A stretch of 11,295 nucleotides of DNA. It comes from Clostridiales bacterium. Its GTDB lineage: Bacteria; Bacillota; Sulfobacillia; UBA995. Shown in pieces: positions 1 through 7,200 of the stretch. The stretch covers positions 1-11,295 of the forward strand of contig DOZU01000020.1 of the NCBI GenBank assembly GCA_003517845.1. Direction: 5' to 3'. Numbering within the stretch: the stretch's first letter is position 1; each line of letters opens with the position of its first letter. The notes beneath the pieces are model-generated. The model made no database searches. It was not told where the DNA came from and saw nothing but the letters and a program-made list of their open reading frames with translations. The translations under genes were made by a program, and so were the position numbers.

Positions 1-1
1 G

Positions 2-445
2 CATGATGTGGAGACGCGGGTGCAGAGCGCCGTACAGATGCAGCAAGTTGCCGAGCCCTATATTCGCCGCCGGGCCATCCGCCACCTCGAAAAGGGCAGG
101 GTCGTGATATTCGCCGGGGGTACGGGCAACCCGTACTTCTCCACCGACACCGCGGCCGCCTTGCGGGCGGCGGAGATCGAGGCGGACGTCATCCTCATGG
201 CCAAGCGCGGCGCGGATGGGGTATACGATTCGGATCCCAATGCCAACCCGAGGGCTCAGAAGTACGAGGAACTGCGGTATTTGGACCTGCTAAGGGAAGG
301 CCTTCAAGTCATGGACGCCACCGCCACTTCCCTCTGCATGGACAACGACATACCGCTGGTGGTATTCAACATCGCCGACCCTGATAACATTCAGCGAGTG
401 CTCCGGGGGGATAAGGTGGGGACTCTCGTCCGCGGGGGGAAGTAG
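2..445 (+). CDS. pyrH: UMP kinase (uridylate kinase), 3' part
   Basis: This is the C-terminal part of the cytoplasmic UMP kinase, which phosphorylates UMP to UDP in pyrimidine nucleotide synthesis. The frame is open from base 2 to the TAG at 443-445, about 147 residues; the family is about 240 residues, so the N-terminal third lies outside the window. The visible part has the hallmark run RVQSAVQMQQVAEPYIRRRA, then AIRHLEKGRVVIFAGGTGNP and YFSTDTAAALRAAEIEAD, then AKRGADGVYDSDP (nucleotide-binding part of the amino acid kinase fold) and LCMDNDIPLVVFNI near the C-terminus. The GTG at 8 is an internal valine codon of the RVQ region, not a start. frr follows after 3 bp, as in most bacteria. Identification is firm; only completeness is limited. 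Confidence 0.96.
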   Translation, partial: HDVETRVQSAVQMQQVAEPYIRRRAIRHLEKGRVVIFAGGTGNPYFSTDTAAALRAAEIEADVILMAKRGADGVYDSDPNANPRAQKYEELRYLDLLREGLQVMDATATSLCMDNDIPLVVFNIADPDNIQRVLRGDKVGTLVRGGK

Positions 446-448
446 AAG

Positions 449-1006
449 ATGATCGGCGATATCCTCAAGGATGCCGAGGGTAAGATGCGGAAGGCGATTG
501 AGGCCCTCAAGCGTGATTTCGCGGGCACAAGAGCAGGGAGGGCCACTCCCGCCCTGCTGGAAAGGATCACGGTCGATTACTACGGCACGCCGACGCCCAT
601 CAACCGGATGGCGACCATCACCGTGCCCGAACCCCGGCTGCTGGTCATTCAGCCCTGGGATCGCGGTCAGCTCAGCGCCGTCGAGCGGGCGATCCTCAAG
701 TCCGACCTCGGGATCACCCCGGCCAACGACGGCCACCTCATCCGCTTGGCGGTGCCCCAATTGACCCACGAGCGCAGGCAGGAACTGGTGAAATCCCTGC
801 GGCGCAAGGCGGAAGAGGAACGGGTGACCGTCCGCAACTTGCGGCGGGAGGCCAACGAGCTGATCGAGGAACTCCAAGGAGAGGGCGAGATCTCGGAGGA
901 CGATTCCTTCCGGGGGCGGGAGCAGGTGCAGAAGCTCACCGACCGGATGGTGGCCGAAGTTGACCAGGTACTCCAGGCAAAGGAAGCGGAGGTCCTGGAA
1001 GTCTGA
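449..1006 (+). CDS. frr: Ribosome recycling factor
   Basis: RRF works with EF-G in the cytoplasm to split the post-termination 70S complex so ribosomes can be reused. The product is 185 residues, exactly the usual family length. Family features run throughout: an N-terminal helix with MRKAIEALKRDFAGTRAGRA, the domain II segment VDYYGTPTPINRMATITVPE with RLLVIQPWD after it, and the C-terminal long helices containing RRKAEEERVTVRNLRREAN and EISEDD. The ATG at 449 lies 3 bp after the pyrH stop, and the purine-rich GGGGGGAAG at the end of pyrH can act as the ribosome binding site, so translation is probably coupled. The 3' end carries the GGAGG (988-992) that seems to serve the next small gene. 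Confidence 0.97.
   Translation: MIGDILKDAEGKMRKAIEALKRDFAGTRAGRATPALLERITVDYYGTPTPINRMATITVPEPRLLVIQPWDRGQLSAVERAILKSDLGITPANDGHLIRLAVPQLTHERRQELVKSLRRKAEEERVTVRNLRREANELIEELQGEGEISEDDSFRGREQVQKLTDRMVAEVDQVLQAKEAEVLEV
988..992 (+). promoter_or_regulatory. Ribosome binding site deciding a CTG start
   Basis: GGAGG lies inside the 3' end of frr, 10 nt before the CTG at 1003-1005. No ATG, GTG or TTG in that reading frame lies between the upstream in-frame stop (961-963) and the GTG at 1024, and the GTG at 1024 has no purine-rich stretch in front of it. The Shine-Dalgarno match therefore supports CTG as the start of the small gene. Confidence 0.55.
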
Positions 1007-1215
1007 ACCGCTACCCCGATGTCGTGGGCCGACCCATGGCGGATGCTCTGGCCCGCCTGAAGGAGTCGGGCGTGGTCGGTGTGCGCATCGTCCGAACCTG
1101 CCCTCCCTGGTCCGGTCAGCCGACCGGCGGCGAACGCGTGGTCCGGCAACGTTGGGGGGGCACCGAGGCGGAGCTGTTGGTGGCCGCGGAGGGATATCTC
1201 CGGGAAAGGGACTGA
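1003..1215 (+). CDS. Small PASTA-like protein between frr and uppS, likely CTG start
   Basis: I do not recognise a named gene. The 70-codon frame reads as one compact domain resembling a single PASTA repeat: YPDVVGRPMADALARLKESG matches the typical pattern xPDVxGxxxxxAxxxLxxxG, and GGERVVRQRWGG followed by ELLVAAEGY resembles the terminal strands. PASTA domains usually occur in tandem outside the membrane in Ser/Thr kinases and penicillin-binding proteins. Here there is one copy with no signal peptide or membrane segment, so a cytoplasmic role is implied but unknown. The likely start is CTG at 1003, whose last two bases overlap the frr TGA, with GGAGG 10 nt upstream. Starting at the GTG at 1024 would remove the conserved YPDV motif. 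The gene sits 9 bp before uppS and is in the same operon. The PASTA relationship is inferred from pattern only. Confidence 0.68.
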   Translation: MNRYPDVVGRPMADALARLKESGVVGVRIVRTCPPWSGQPTGGERVVRQRWGGTEAELLVAAEGYLRERD

Positions 1216-1224
1216 AGGGGAGCG

Positions 1225-1965
1225 ATGGAGGCCGAACTCCCGTCCCGTCCGATACCACGCCACGTTGCCATCATCATGGACGGCAACGGTCGCTGGGCTG
1301 CCGAACGGGGCATGAACCGGCTGGACGGGCATCGTGCCGGCATCAGGGCCATTCGGCGTACGGTGGAGGCGGCCAGGCGCCATAAGTTGCAGGTGCTCAC
1401 CCTTTACGCCTTCTCCACCGAGAACTGGCGCCGCCCCCCGATGGAAGTCCGCGGGCTGATGGCCATGCTCCTCGAATACCTGCGCCGCGAGGTAGACCTG
1501 CTGATGGAGCAAGGGGTGCGCCTTGGCACCCTGGGCGACCTCGGGCGTCTTCCCCCTTCCGTGCAGCGTGAACTGCGGCGGGCCGTGGACCGGACGGCGG
1601 CCAACCGCGACGGCTTCCTCAACCTGGCCCTGAGCTATGGAGGACGGGACGAGATCGTCCGGGCCGCGCGAACCGCCACCCGGTTGGCGGCCACGGGACG
1701 CCTGGTGCCCGACGACTTGACGGAGCAGAGCTTCGCTGAACTACTGGACACCCGGGGCCTGCCCGATCTCGACCTGCTCATCCGAACCGGGGGCGAGCAT
1801 CGGGTATCCAATTTCCTGCTATGGCAACTCGCGTACGCCGAGCTGTGGTTCGCTCCGGTCTACTGGCCGGACTTCGAGGGGCGCCATCTGGATGAGGCCA
1901 TCCTCGAGTTTCAGTCCCGCCGGCGCCGTTTCGGAGGGTTCAACCCGGAGATCTCCGTCCCGTGA
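1225..1965 (+). CDS. uppS: Isoprenyl transferase (undecaprenyl diphosphate synthase)
   Basis: This cytoplasmic, membrane-associated cis-prenyltransferase adds isopentenyl units to farnesyl diphosphate to make the C55 lipid carrier of peptidoglycan synthesis. The 246-residue product has the family's usual length. The diphosphate-binding motif IIMDGNGRWA is at residues 16-25, with catalytic Asp19. TLYAFSTENWRRP follows, and near the C-terminus comes LLIRTGGEHRVSNFLLWQ with AYAELWF, which carries the IPP-binding arginines and serine. The ATG at 1225 follows an AAGGGGAG purine run at 1215-1222 that begins at the stop of the small upstream gene. Chain length cannot be read from the sequence, but the position beside cdsA, dxr and ispG supports the undecaprenyl role over a short-chain role. 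Confidence 0.95.
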   Translation: MEAELPSRPIPRHVAIIMDGNGRWAAERGMNRLDGHRAGIRAIRRTVEAARRHKLQVLTLYAFSTENWRRPPMEVRGLMAMLLEYLRREVDLLMEQGVRLGTLGDLGRLPPSVQRELRRAVDRTAANRDGFLNLALSYGGRDEIVRAARTATRLAATGRLVPDDLTEQSFAELLDTRGLPDLDLLIRTGGEHRVSNFLLWQLAYAELWFAPVYWPDFEGRHLDEAILEFQSRRRRFGGFNPEISVP

Positions 1966-1984
1966 ACGAGTGGGAGGTACCTCG

Positions 1985-2767
1985 GTGCTAAGGCAACGAG
2001 TCGCCAGCGCCCTGGTTTTCGGGCCGCTTCTCCTCGTCGTCGTGGTGGCCGGCGGCCCGTGGCTGGCCTTCACGGTATTGATCGCGGTTACCCTGGGCCT
2101 GCGGGAGTATGCGCGCATGGCGCGACTCGGTCGCGAGGAGCCGGTCAGACCCGTCTTGTATCCCGCCGCGACGCTGCTGGTCGCTCATGCCTGGCTGGGG
2201 TTCCCGCCTCCGGAGCTGGTGCTCCTCCTCACGCTGGTCGCGGCGTTCCTGTACCTCCTCGCCACGGGGAGATCGGTCCGGGTTACGAGTGCCTGTCTCA
2301 CCGTATTCGGCCTCATTTACCTCCCCTTGTTTTTCGGTTTCATCCTCCGGACTCGGGCGCTGCCGGATGGGTTGGTGCTCGCGCTCTATACCCTGATCGG
2401 CACCTGGAGTTTCGACAGCGTAGCCTACTTCGCCGGCCTGCGCTGGGGTCGCCGGCGGCTATGCCCGGCCGTCAGCCCGGGCAAGAGCTGGGAAGGCGCC
2501 CTGGCGGGAGCCGCGGCCAGCCTGCTGGCCGCAGGGTTGGCCAACCGGTGGCTGGGTTGGAGCCCCCTGGCCTGGGTGCTGCTGGGGCTGCTGACTGCCA
2601 TCGCCGCCCAGACCGGCGATCTCCTCGAGTCGTCCTTCAAGCGATTTGCCGGGCTGAAAGATGCCGGGAACCTGATCCCGGGACACGGCGGGTTCCTGGA
2701 TCGCTTCGATAGCATGTTGCTGGTGGCGCCGGTTGTATACTTCCTGGCGGTGTGGTTTGGTGGCTGA
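1985..2767 (+). CDS. cdsA: Phosphatidate cytidylyltransferase (CDP-diglyceride synthase)
   Basis: CdsA is an integral membrane enzyme that converts phosphatidic acid and CTP to CDP-diacylglycerol, the precursor of the bacterial phospholipids. The chosen start is GTG at 1985, with GGGAGG at 1972-1977 (7 nt spacing), giving 260 residues. The frame is open further upstream into uppS, but that part reads as low-complexity Ser/Arg with no family similarity. The product is mostly hydrophobic, with about seven or eight membrane segments. The family signature is at residues about 216-242: SSFKR, LKDAGNLIPGHGGFLDR and FD, including the metal- and substrate-binding Lys-Asp and the PGHGG loop. LLPAVSPGKSWEGA-like sequence (LCPAVSPGKSWEGAL) is also present earlier. 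It overlaps nothing and lies 19 bp after uppS, in the same operon. Confidence 0.95.
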   Translation: MLRQRVASALVFGPLLLVVVVAGGPWLAFTVLIAVTLGLREYARMARLGREEPVRPVLYPAATLLVAHAWLGFPPPELVLLLTLVAAFLYLLATGRSVRVTSACLTVFGLIYLPLFFGFILRTRALPDGLVLALYTLIGTWSFDSVAYFAGLRWGRRRLCPAVSPGKSWEGALAGAAASLLAAGLANRWLGWSPLAWVLLGLLTAIAAQTGDLLESSFKRFAGLKDAGNLIPGHGGFLDRFDSMLLVAPVVYFLAVWFGG

Positions 2768-2786
2768 CGCCGGGAGGCATTCCACG

Positions 2787-3839
2787 GTGCGGGACTTCTG
2801 GTTGTCCTGGGTCTATCTGTTCGGTGTGCTGACAGGCATCTTCTTGGCGGTGAGGTTCATATTGCCTTATGTCCTGCCATTCGCCCTGGGCGCCGCGCTC
2901 GCCGTGGTCATTGAGCCCGTCGTCGAGTTCGCCCAACGGCGGGGCAAGATTTCTCGCGGTTTGGCGGTGGCAGTCGTCCTGTCCCTGGTGATGCTCGCCG
3001 GCCTCTATCTGCTGTATCTGGTCGTGGCCACCCTGATCGGCGAACTCCTCCGGTTGTACCAGCAGTTGCCCCATGATTACGCCGCGTCCCTGGTCCGGGC
3101 GGACGAACTGGTACGGCTGTTCGGGGAGGCTTTGCCCGCGCTGCCCGATCCGCTTCGACTGTCGTTCGAAGCACAGGTTGCGGCACTATACCAGGAGCTG
3201 ACCGAACTGGTCGGAGGTCTGGCACAGGGAGTCGGGCGTGCTCCTGCGCTGGTCACGGTGTGGATGGTGGCGATCCTCTCCGCCTTCTTCATCAGCCGGG
3301 ACCGCCGGGAGATCAACCGCTTTCTGCTGAACCTGTTGCCTGCGGTCTGGAGGGACCGGGTCCGCCGGGCAAACGCCGACGTCCTGCGTTCCGTGCTGGG
3401 GCTGGTGAACGCCCAGCTTGTCCTGGTGGGGCTCACGGCGGCCTTCGCGACCCTGGCCTTGCGGTTGGCCGGCGTCGCCTATGCGGGCGCGATTGGCCTG
3501 GCGGTGGGGGTGCTGGACCTGTTGCCGGTCCTGGGACCGGGCCTGATCTTCCTGCCATGGTCGGCATATGCGCTGCTCACGGGCCAACCCGGCCTATCCG
3601 CCTACCTCGTCGGGGTCTACCTGGTGATGGCGGGCGTGCGCTATGCCGTCCAGCCTCGTCTGATCGGCCGCCGCATCGGGATGCACCCTCTGGGCACCCT
3701 GCTCGCGCTGTATCTGGGCGTTCAGTTCTTCGGGGTCAACGGACTGCTGATTGGCCCCTTGGCGGCGATTATCGTCAAGGCGCTGGTCCAGTCGGGCATC
3801 TTGCCCCTGTTCCCCGGACTGCCCGCATCGCCGCGCTGA
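2787..3839 (+). CDS. ytvI: AI-2E/PerM-family membrane protein, YtvI type (sporulation)
   Basis: This is a polytopic membrane protein of the AI-2E transporter (PerM/UPF0118) superfamily. The C-terminal half closely resembles the YtvI branch, which is linked to sporulation in Firmicutes: GVLDLLPVLGPGLIFLPWSA, then RYAVQPRLIGRRIGMHPL, GTLLALYLGVQFFGVNGLLI and IGPLAAIIVKAL. The GTG at 2787 has GGGAGG at 2772-2777 (9 nt spacing) and gives 350 residues, the usual length. Earlier in-frame codons overlap cdsA and lack support. Two hydrophobic segments come first, then a soluble region (about residues 95-165) rich in Leu/Glu, then the membrane bundle. The transported substrate, if any, is unknown. It sits between cdsA and dxr, where many Firmicutes have nothing. 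The family is firm; the YtvI subgroup is by memory of motif style. Confidence 0.85.
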   Translation: MRDFWLSWVYLFGVLTGIFLAVRFILPYVLPFALGAALAVVIEPVVEFAQRRGKISRGLAVAVVLSLVMLAGLYLLYLVVATLIGELLRLYQQLPHDYAASLVRADELVRLFGEALPALPDPLRLSFEAQVAALYQELTELVGGLAQGVGRAPALVTVWMVAILSAFFISRDRREINRFLLNLLPAVWRDRVRRANADVLRSVLGLVNAQLVLVGLTAAFATLALRLAGVAYAGAIGLAVGVLDLLPVLGPGLIFLPWSAYALLTGQPGLSAYLVGVYLVMAGVRYAVQPRLIGRRIGMHPLGTLLALYLGVQFFGVNGLLIGPLAAIIVKALVQSGILPLFPGLPASPR

Positions 3840-3853
3840 CGGGGAGGGGGCCC

Positions 3854-5017
3854 ATGCGCACTCTGTCCTTGCTCGGCTCGACCGGCTCCATCGGCCGGCA
3901 GGCGCTGGAGGTCGTGGACTCCCTGGCGGGGACGTTCCCTTACCGGGTGCTGGCCATGACCGCCGGTAGGAACGTCCCCTTGTTCAGGGAGCAGGCCAGG
4001 AAGTATCGTCCGGAAGTCATGGCGCTAGCCGACCCCTCCCTGCGGTCCGAGGTCGCCGCCAACCTGGGGGAATGGGGTGGGGTTATCGAGTTCGGGCCGC
4101 CCGGCTTGTTGACGGCCGCTCGCGCCGGAGCAGACGTGGTGCTGAATGCCGTGGTGGGAGTGGCGGGGCTCGCGGCGACCCTTGCCGCGCTGGAAGCCGG
4201 GTCCGCCGTCGCCCTCGCCAACAAGGAGTCGCTGGTGGCAGGCGGTCCGCTGATCGCGGCGCTGCTCGATGCCGGTGCGGGACCGCTCATACCCGTGGAC
4301 TCCGAGCCGAGCGCAGTGCTGCAGTGCCTTGGCGACTCCGGCGCTCAGGCCGGCCTCGCGAAGATCATCCTGACGGCCTCGGGCGGGCCCTTCCGGGGAT
4401 ACACCGCTGAAGGTCTGGCTGAGGTTACCCGTGACCAGGCGCTCGCTCATCCAACCTGGAAGATGGGGCCCAAGATCACCGTCGACTCGGCGACGCTGAT
4501 GAACAAGGGGCTGGAAGCCATCGAGATGACCTGGCTGTTTCGGGTGAAGCCGGAACAGGTGGAGGTGGTCATCCACCCCCAGTCCATCATCCACTCGATG
4601 GTCGAGTTGGTGGACGGGTCTATCTTGGCCCAGCTCAGTCCCCCGGACATGCGCCTGCCCATCCAGTTTGCCCTGACTTACCCGCGGCGGGTGCCCGCGC
4701 CGTGGCCGCGTTACGACCCGGTCGCGGTCGGGCCGCTGACTTTCGAGCGCCCCGACCTGAATGCGTTCCGTTGCTTGCACCTCGCATATGAAGCAGCTAA
4801 AATGAAAGGTACAGCTTCCGCAGTGCTCAATGCGGCTAACGAGGTGGCGGTCCAGTCCTTTCTGGACGGCAGGTTGGCTTTTGCGGGTATAGCCGGGCTG
4901 GTTCAGGCCTGCCTTGACGAGTTGCCGGTGCTGCCGGTGTCGAGCTTGGACGACGTCCTGGCGGCCGACGCAGCGGCGCGAAGGCTAGCAGTACGGTTGG
5001 TGGGGAAACTCGGTTAG
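3854..5017 (+). CDS. dxr: 1-deoxy-D-xylulose 5-phosphate reductoisomerase
   Basis: Dxr (IspC) converts DXP to 2-C-methyl-D-erythritol 4-phosphate with NADPH, the committed step of the MEP isoprenoid pathway, in the cytoplasm. The ATG at 3854 has GGAGG at 3843-3847 and gives 387 residues, normal for the family. The open frame extends about 600 bp upstream, but that part is a shadow of the ytvI-like gene. Visible motifs are GSTGSIG (8-14, NADPH), ALANKESLVAGG (120-131), PVDSE (147-151; metal ligands Asp149 and Glu151), TASGGPFR (174-181), the flexible loop HPTWKMGPK (199-207, with His199 and Trp202), MNKGLEAIE (216-224; Glu221) and IHPQSIIHS (240-248). One oddity stands out: residue 152 is Pro where the family nearly always has His (PVDSEH). 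All other key residues are intact, so the gene looks functional. Confidence 0.96.
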   Translation: MRTLSLLGSTGSIGRQALEVVDSLAGTFPYRVLAMTAGRNVPLFREQARKYRPEVMALADPSLRSEVAANLGEWGGVIEFGPPGLLTAARAGADVVLNAVVGVAGLAATLAALEAGSAVALANKESLVAGGPLIAALLDAGAGPLIPVDSEPSAVLQCLGDSGAQAGLAKIILTASGGPFRGYTAEGLAEVTRDQALAHPTWKMGPKITVDSATLMNKGLEAIEMTWLFRVKPEQVEVVIHPQSIIHSMVELVDGSILAQLSPPDMRLPIQFALTYPRRVPAPWPRYDPVAVGPLTFERPDLNAFRCLHLAYEAAKMKGTASAVLNAANEVAVQSFLDGRLAFAGIAGLVQACLDELPVLPVSSLDDVLAADAAARRLAVRLVGKLG

Positions 5018-5030
5018 GAGGTGCTGGGGA

Positions 5031-6062
5031 TTGAGCCTCCTGGTGTCGGTGGCGGTCTTCGGCTTGCTGATTTTTTTCCATGAGTTGGGACACTTCCTGG
5101 CCGCCCGCCGGGCGGGGGTCAAGGTCCATGAGTTTGCCCTGGGTTTCGGCCCTCGCCTGCTGGCCTTTCCCCGGGGCGACACCACTTACGCGGTGCGCCT
5201 GTTCCCCATGGGAGGTTTCGTGCGCATGGCGGGCACAGAACCGGGGGAAGAGCACGATCCACAGGGATTTCTCCGCCAGTCCGTCGCCAAGCGGGCGATG
5301 GTGATCGCCTCCGGTCCCCTGATGAACTTGCTCCTGGCCATCATGGTCTTCGCCGCTCTGTTCGGGGCGGTCGGGATCACCGCGCCCGAGCCTGATTCGA
5401 CCGTGATCGGCCAGGCATTGCCCGGCCGACCTGCCCAGGCCGCCGGGCTGCAGGCCGGGGATCGGATAACGGCCGTGGATGGCATTCCCGTAGCCGATTG
5501 GCCCGAACTGGTGCGGTTGATCCGGGAGCGCCCGGGTCAAACGGTCCAACTCGCGATAGATCGGCACGGCGAACGGTTGTCCATCGTCGTGGTGCCCCAG
5601 GACAGTCCCGATCGCCCTGGCCAGGGCTTCATCGGGGTCGCGCCCGTGACCGGCGTGCGCCGCCTGCCGTTCCTTCAGGCTGTGGTTGCCGCGGTGACCT
5701 ACACGGGGCAGCTAATCCTCCTTGTGTTGCAGGCGATAGGGGGGATGTTGCTGGGCCGGGTACCAGTGGACTTGGTGGGGCCGGTGGGCACCGTCGCCTT
5801 CATCGGTCAGGCTACCCGGGCGGGGCTCGAACACCTGCTGCGGCTAGGCGGCTTCCTCAGCGTGAATATTGGGCTGTTCAACCTGCTGCCCATCCCCGCG
5901 CTTGACGGGAGCAGGCTAATCTTCCTCGGTATCGAGGGCCTCCGCGGCCGGCCGATCGATCCGGCGAGAGAGAACCTGGTCCACTTCGTCGGTTTCGCCT
6001 TGCTCATCCTGTTGATCATCGTCGTCACCTACCGGGATCTGCTGCGCCTGGATACTCTCTGA
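5031..6062 (+). CDS. rseP: RIP (site-2) zinc metalloprotease, RseP/RasP type
   Basis: This integral-membrane protease cleaves substrates inside the membrane, classically anti-sigma factors and leftover signal peptides. The start is TTG at 5031, with a near-perfect AGGAGGTG at 5016-5023 that overlaps the dxr stop, giving 343 residues. The zinc motif HELGH is at residues 17-21 in the first membrane helix, the third ligand motif NLLPIPALDG at 284-293 has Asp292, and there is a single PDZ domain at about residues 110-190 (VIGQALPGRPAQAAGLQAGD region). Final hydrophobic helices end the protein. A single PDZ domain matches the Gram-positive RasP form and not the double-PDZ enterobacterial form. It is placed between dxr and ispG, as in related Firmicutes. 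Its substrate here is unknown; no anti-sigma gene is in the window. Confidence 0.95.
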   Translation: MSLLVSVAVFGLLIFFHELGHFLAARRAGVKVHEFALGFGPRLLAFPRGDTTYAVRLFPMGGFVRMAGTEPGEEHDPQGFLRQSVAKRAMVIASGPLMNLLLAIMVFAALFGAVGITAPEPDSTVIGQALPGRPAQAAGLQAGDRITAVDGIPVADWPELVRLIRERPGQTVQLAIDRHGERLSIVVVPQDSPDRPGQGFIGVAPVTGVRRLPFLQAVVAAVTYTGQLILLVLQAIGGMLLGRVPVDLVGPVGTVAFIGQATRAGLEHLLRLGGFLSVNIGLFNLLPIPALDGSRLIFLGIEGLRGRPIDPARENLVHFVGFALLILLIIVVTYRDLLRLDTL

Positions 6063-6079
6063 GAAGGGGTGGCGCCGGG

Positions 6080-7198
6080 GTGGAGGCGGTGCGCCGCAAG
6101 ACCCGAGTCGTGACTGCCGGCAGCCTGCTCATCGGCGGAGGCCACCCGGTATCGGTGCAGACCATGACCCGGACCGACACCCGCGACGTCGAGGCTACCG
6201 TGGCGCAAGTCCGGCAGTTGCAGGCTGTGGGGGCCGACCTGATCCGTCTGGCGGTGCCGGACCGCGAGGCGGGAGCCGCCCTTGCCGCCATCCGCCGCCG
6301 CATCGATGGGCCGCTATCCGCCGACATACACTTCGATCACCAGCTCGCCCTCATGGCCATCGAGGCGGGTATGGACGAGTTGCGCCTGAACCCCGGCAAC
6401 ATCGGTGGAGGCCGGCGGGTCCGGGAAGTGGCGATTGCCGCTCGCGGCCGCCCGATGGCCATCCGGGTAGGCGTCAATGCCGGATCGCTGGAGAAACGCC
6501 TCCGGTCCGACCGGGTGACGGCCGAGGCCTTGGTGCAAAGCGCCCTGCATCAGGCGGGACTCCTCGAAGAGGCCGGCTTCCGCGACATCACCCTCTCCGT
6601 GAAGGCTTTTGAAGTACCCCTGGTCATCGATGCGTACCGCCAGGCCGCTTTGAGCACCGACTATCCGCTTCACCTCGGGGTCACCGAGTCCGGCTCGGAG
6701 CTGACGGGGTCGATTCGCTCGGCGGTCGGCATCGGCGTCCTCCTGGCCGAAGGCATTGGGGACACCATCCGGGTGTCGCTCGCCGCGTCTCCGGAGAGCG
6801 AGGTGCGCACGGCCCGGACTATCCTGGCCTCGCTGGGTCTAGGCCCGCCGGGACCGGAGGTGGTGGCCTGCCCGACCTGCGGCCGTTGTGAACTGGATTT
6901 GGCGCCCATCGTCCGCGCGGTCGAAGAGCGGCTGGCCGGGGTCAAGCTCCCCCTGCGGGTGGCGGTCATGGGGTGCGTGGTCAACGGTCCGGGCGAGGCT
7001 CGCCAGGCCGACATCGGCCTCGCCGGGAGCAAGGGCGCCGCCGTGCTGTTTCGCAAGGGCGAGATCACCGGGCGCCTTCCCGCCGATCGGCTGCTGGAAG
7101 CATTCCTTTTCGAACTCGACCGGTTCCTCGCGGTATCCGATGATGCCGAGGCCGACCCGGCGGCCGGCACCCGCGGGGGGCTGCCGCCGGCCGACTGA
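6080..7198 (+). CDS. ispG: 4-hydroxy-3-methylbut-2-en-1-yl diphosphate synthase
   Basis: IspG (GcpE) is a [4Fe-4S] enzyme that reduces MEcPP to HMBPP, the next-to-last MEP pathway step. The GTG at 6080 follows GAGAAGGGGTGG; a second in-frame GTG at 6089 has its purine run too close, so 6080 is preferred, giving 372 residues. The N-terminal TIM-barrel part has VSVQTMTRTDTRD, DIHFDHQLAL and LRLNPGNIGG. The C-terminal domain has the cluster ligands Cys264, Cys267 (CPTCGRC) and Cys299 (MGCVVNGPGEA), with Glu306 as the usual fourth ligand. An additional cysteine at 270 follows the CPTC pair. The last 20 or so residues (Ala/Gly/Pro-rich) are a tail beyond the conserved core. This appears to be the last gene of the left operon; the next gene converges on it with a 2-bp gap. 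Confidence 0.96.
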   Translation: MEAVRRKTRVVTAGSLLIGGGHPVSVQTMTRTDTRDVEATVAQVRQLQAVGADLIRLAVPDREAGAALAAIRRRIDGPLSADIHFDHQLALMAIEAGMDELRLNPGNIGGGRRVREVAIAARGRPMAIRVGVNAGSLEKRLRSDRVTAEALVQSALHQAGLLEEAGFRDITLSVKAFEVPLVIDAYRQAALSTDYPLHLGVTESGSELTGSIRSAVGIGVLLAEGIGDTIRVSLAASPESEVRTARTILASLGLGPPGPEVVACPTCGRCELDLAPIVRAVEERLAGVKLPLRVAVMGCVVNGPGEARQADIGLAGSKGAAVLFRKGEITGRLPADRLLEAFLFELDRFLAVSDDAEADPAAGTRGGLPPAD

Positions 7199-7200
7199 CC

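Noticed and set aside
8..445. GTG at 8 as the start of a short kinase-like gene
   Set aside because: The reading frame continues to the left edge, and the residues at the GTG fall in the middle of the PyrH fold; it is a truncated view of a complete gene.
290..1258. A 322-codon minus-strand open frame over frr and the small gene
   Set aside because: It runs antisense to pyrH, frr and the PASTA-like gene; composition is Pro/Arg/Gly/His-rich, typical of a shadow frame.
1892..1984. Extended N-terminus of CdsA overlapping uppS
   Set aside because: The extension is Ser/Arg-rich shadow sequence; the GTG at 1985 has a strong GGGAGG and starts directly at the conserved hydrophobic N-terminus.
3260..3853. 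Possible N-terminal extension or fusion of Dxr
   Set aside because: The frame is open, but it lies inside the ytvI-like gene in another frame and has shadow composition; the Dxr fold starts at the ATG at 3854 with its own ribosome binding site.
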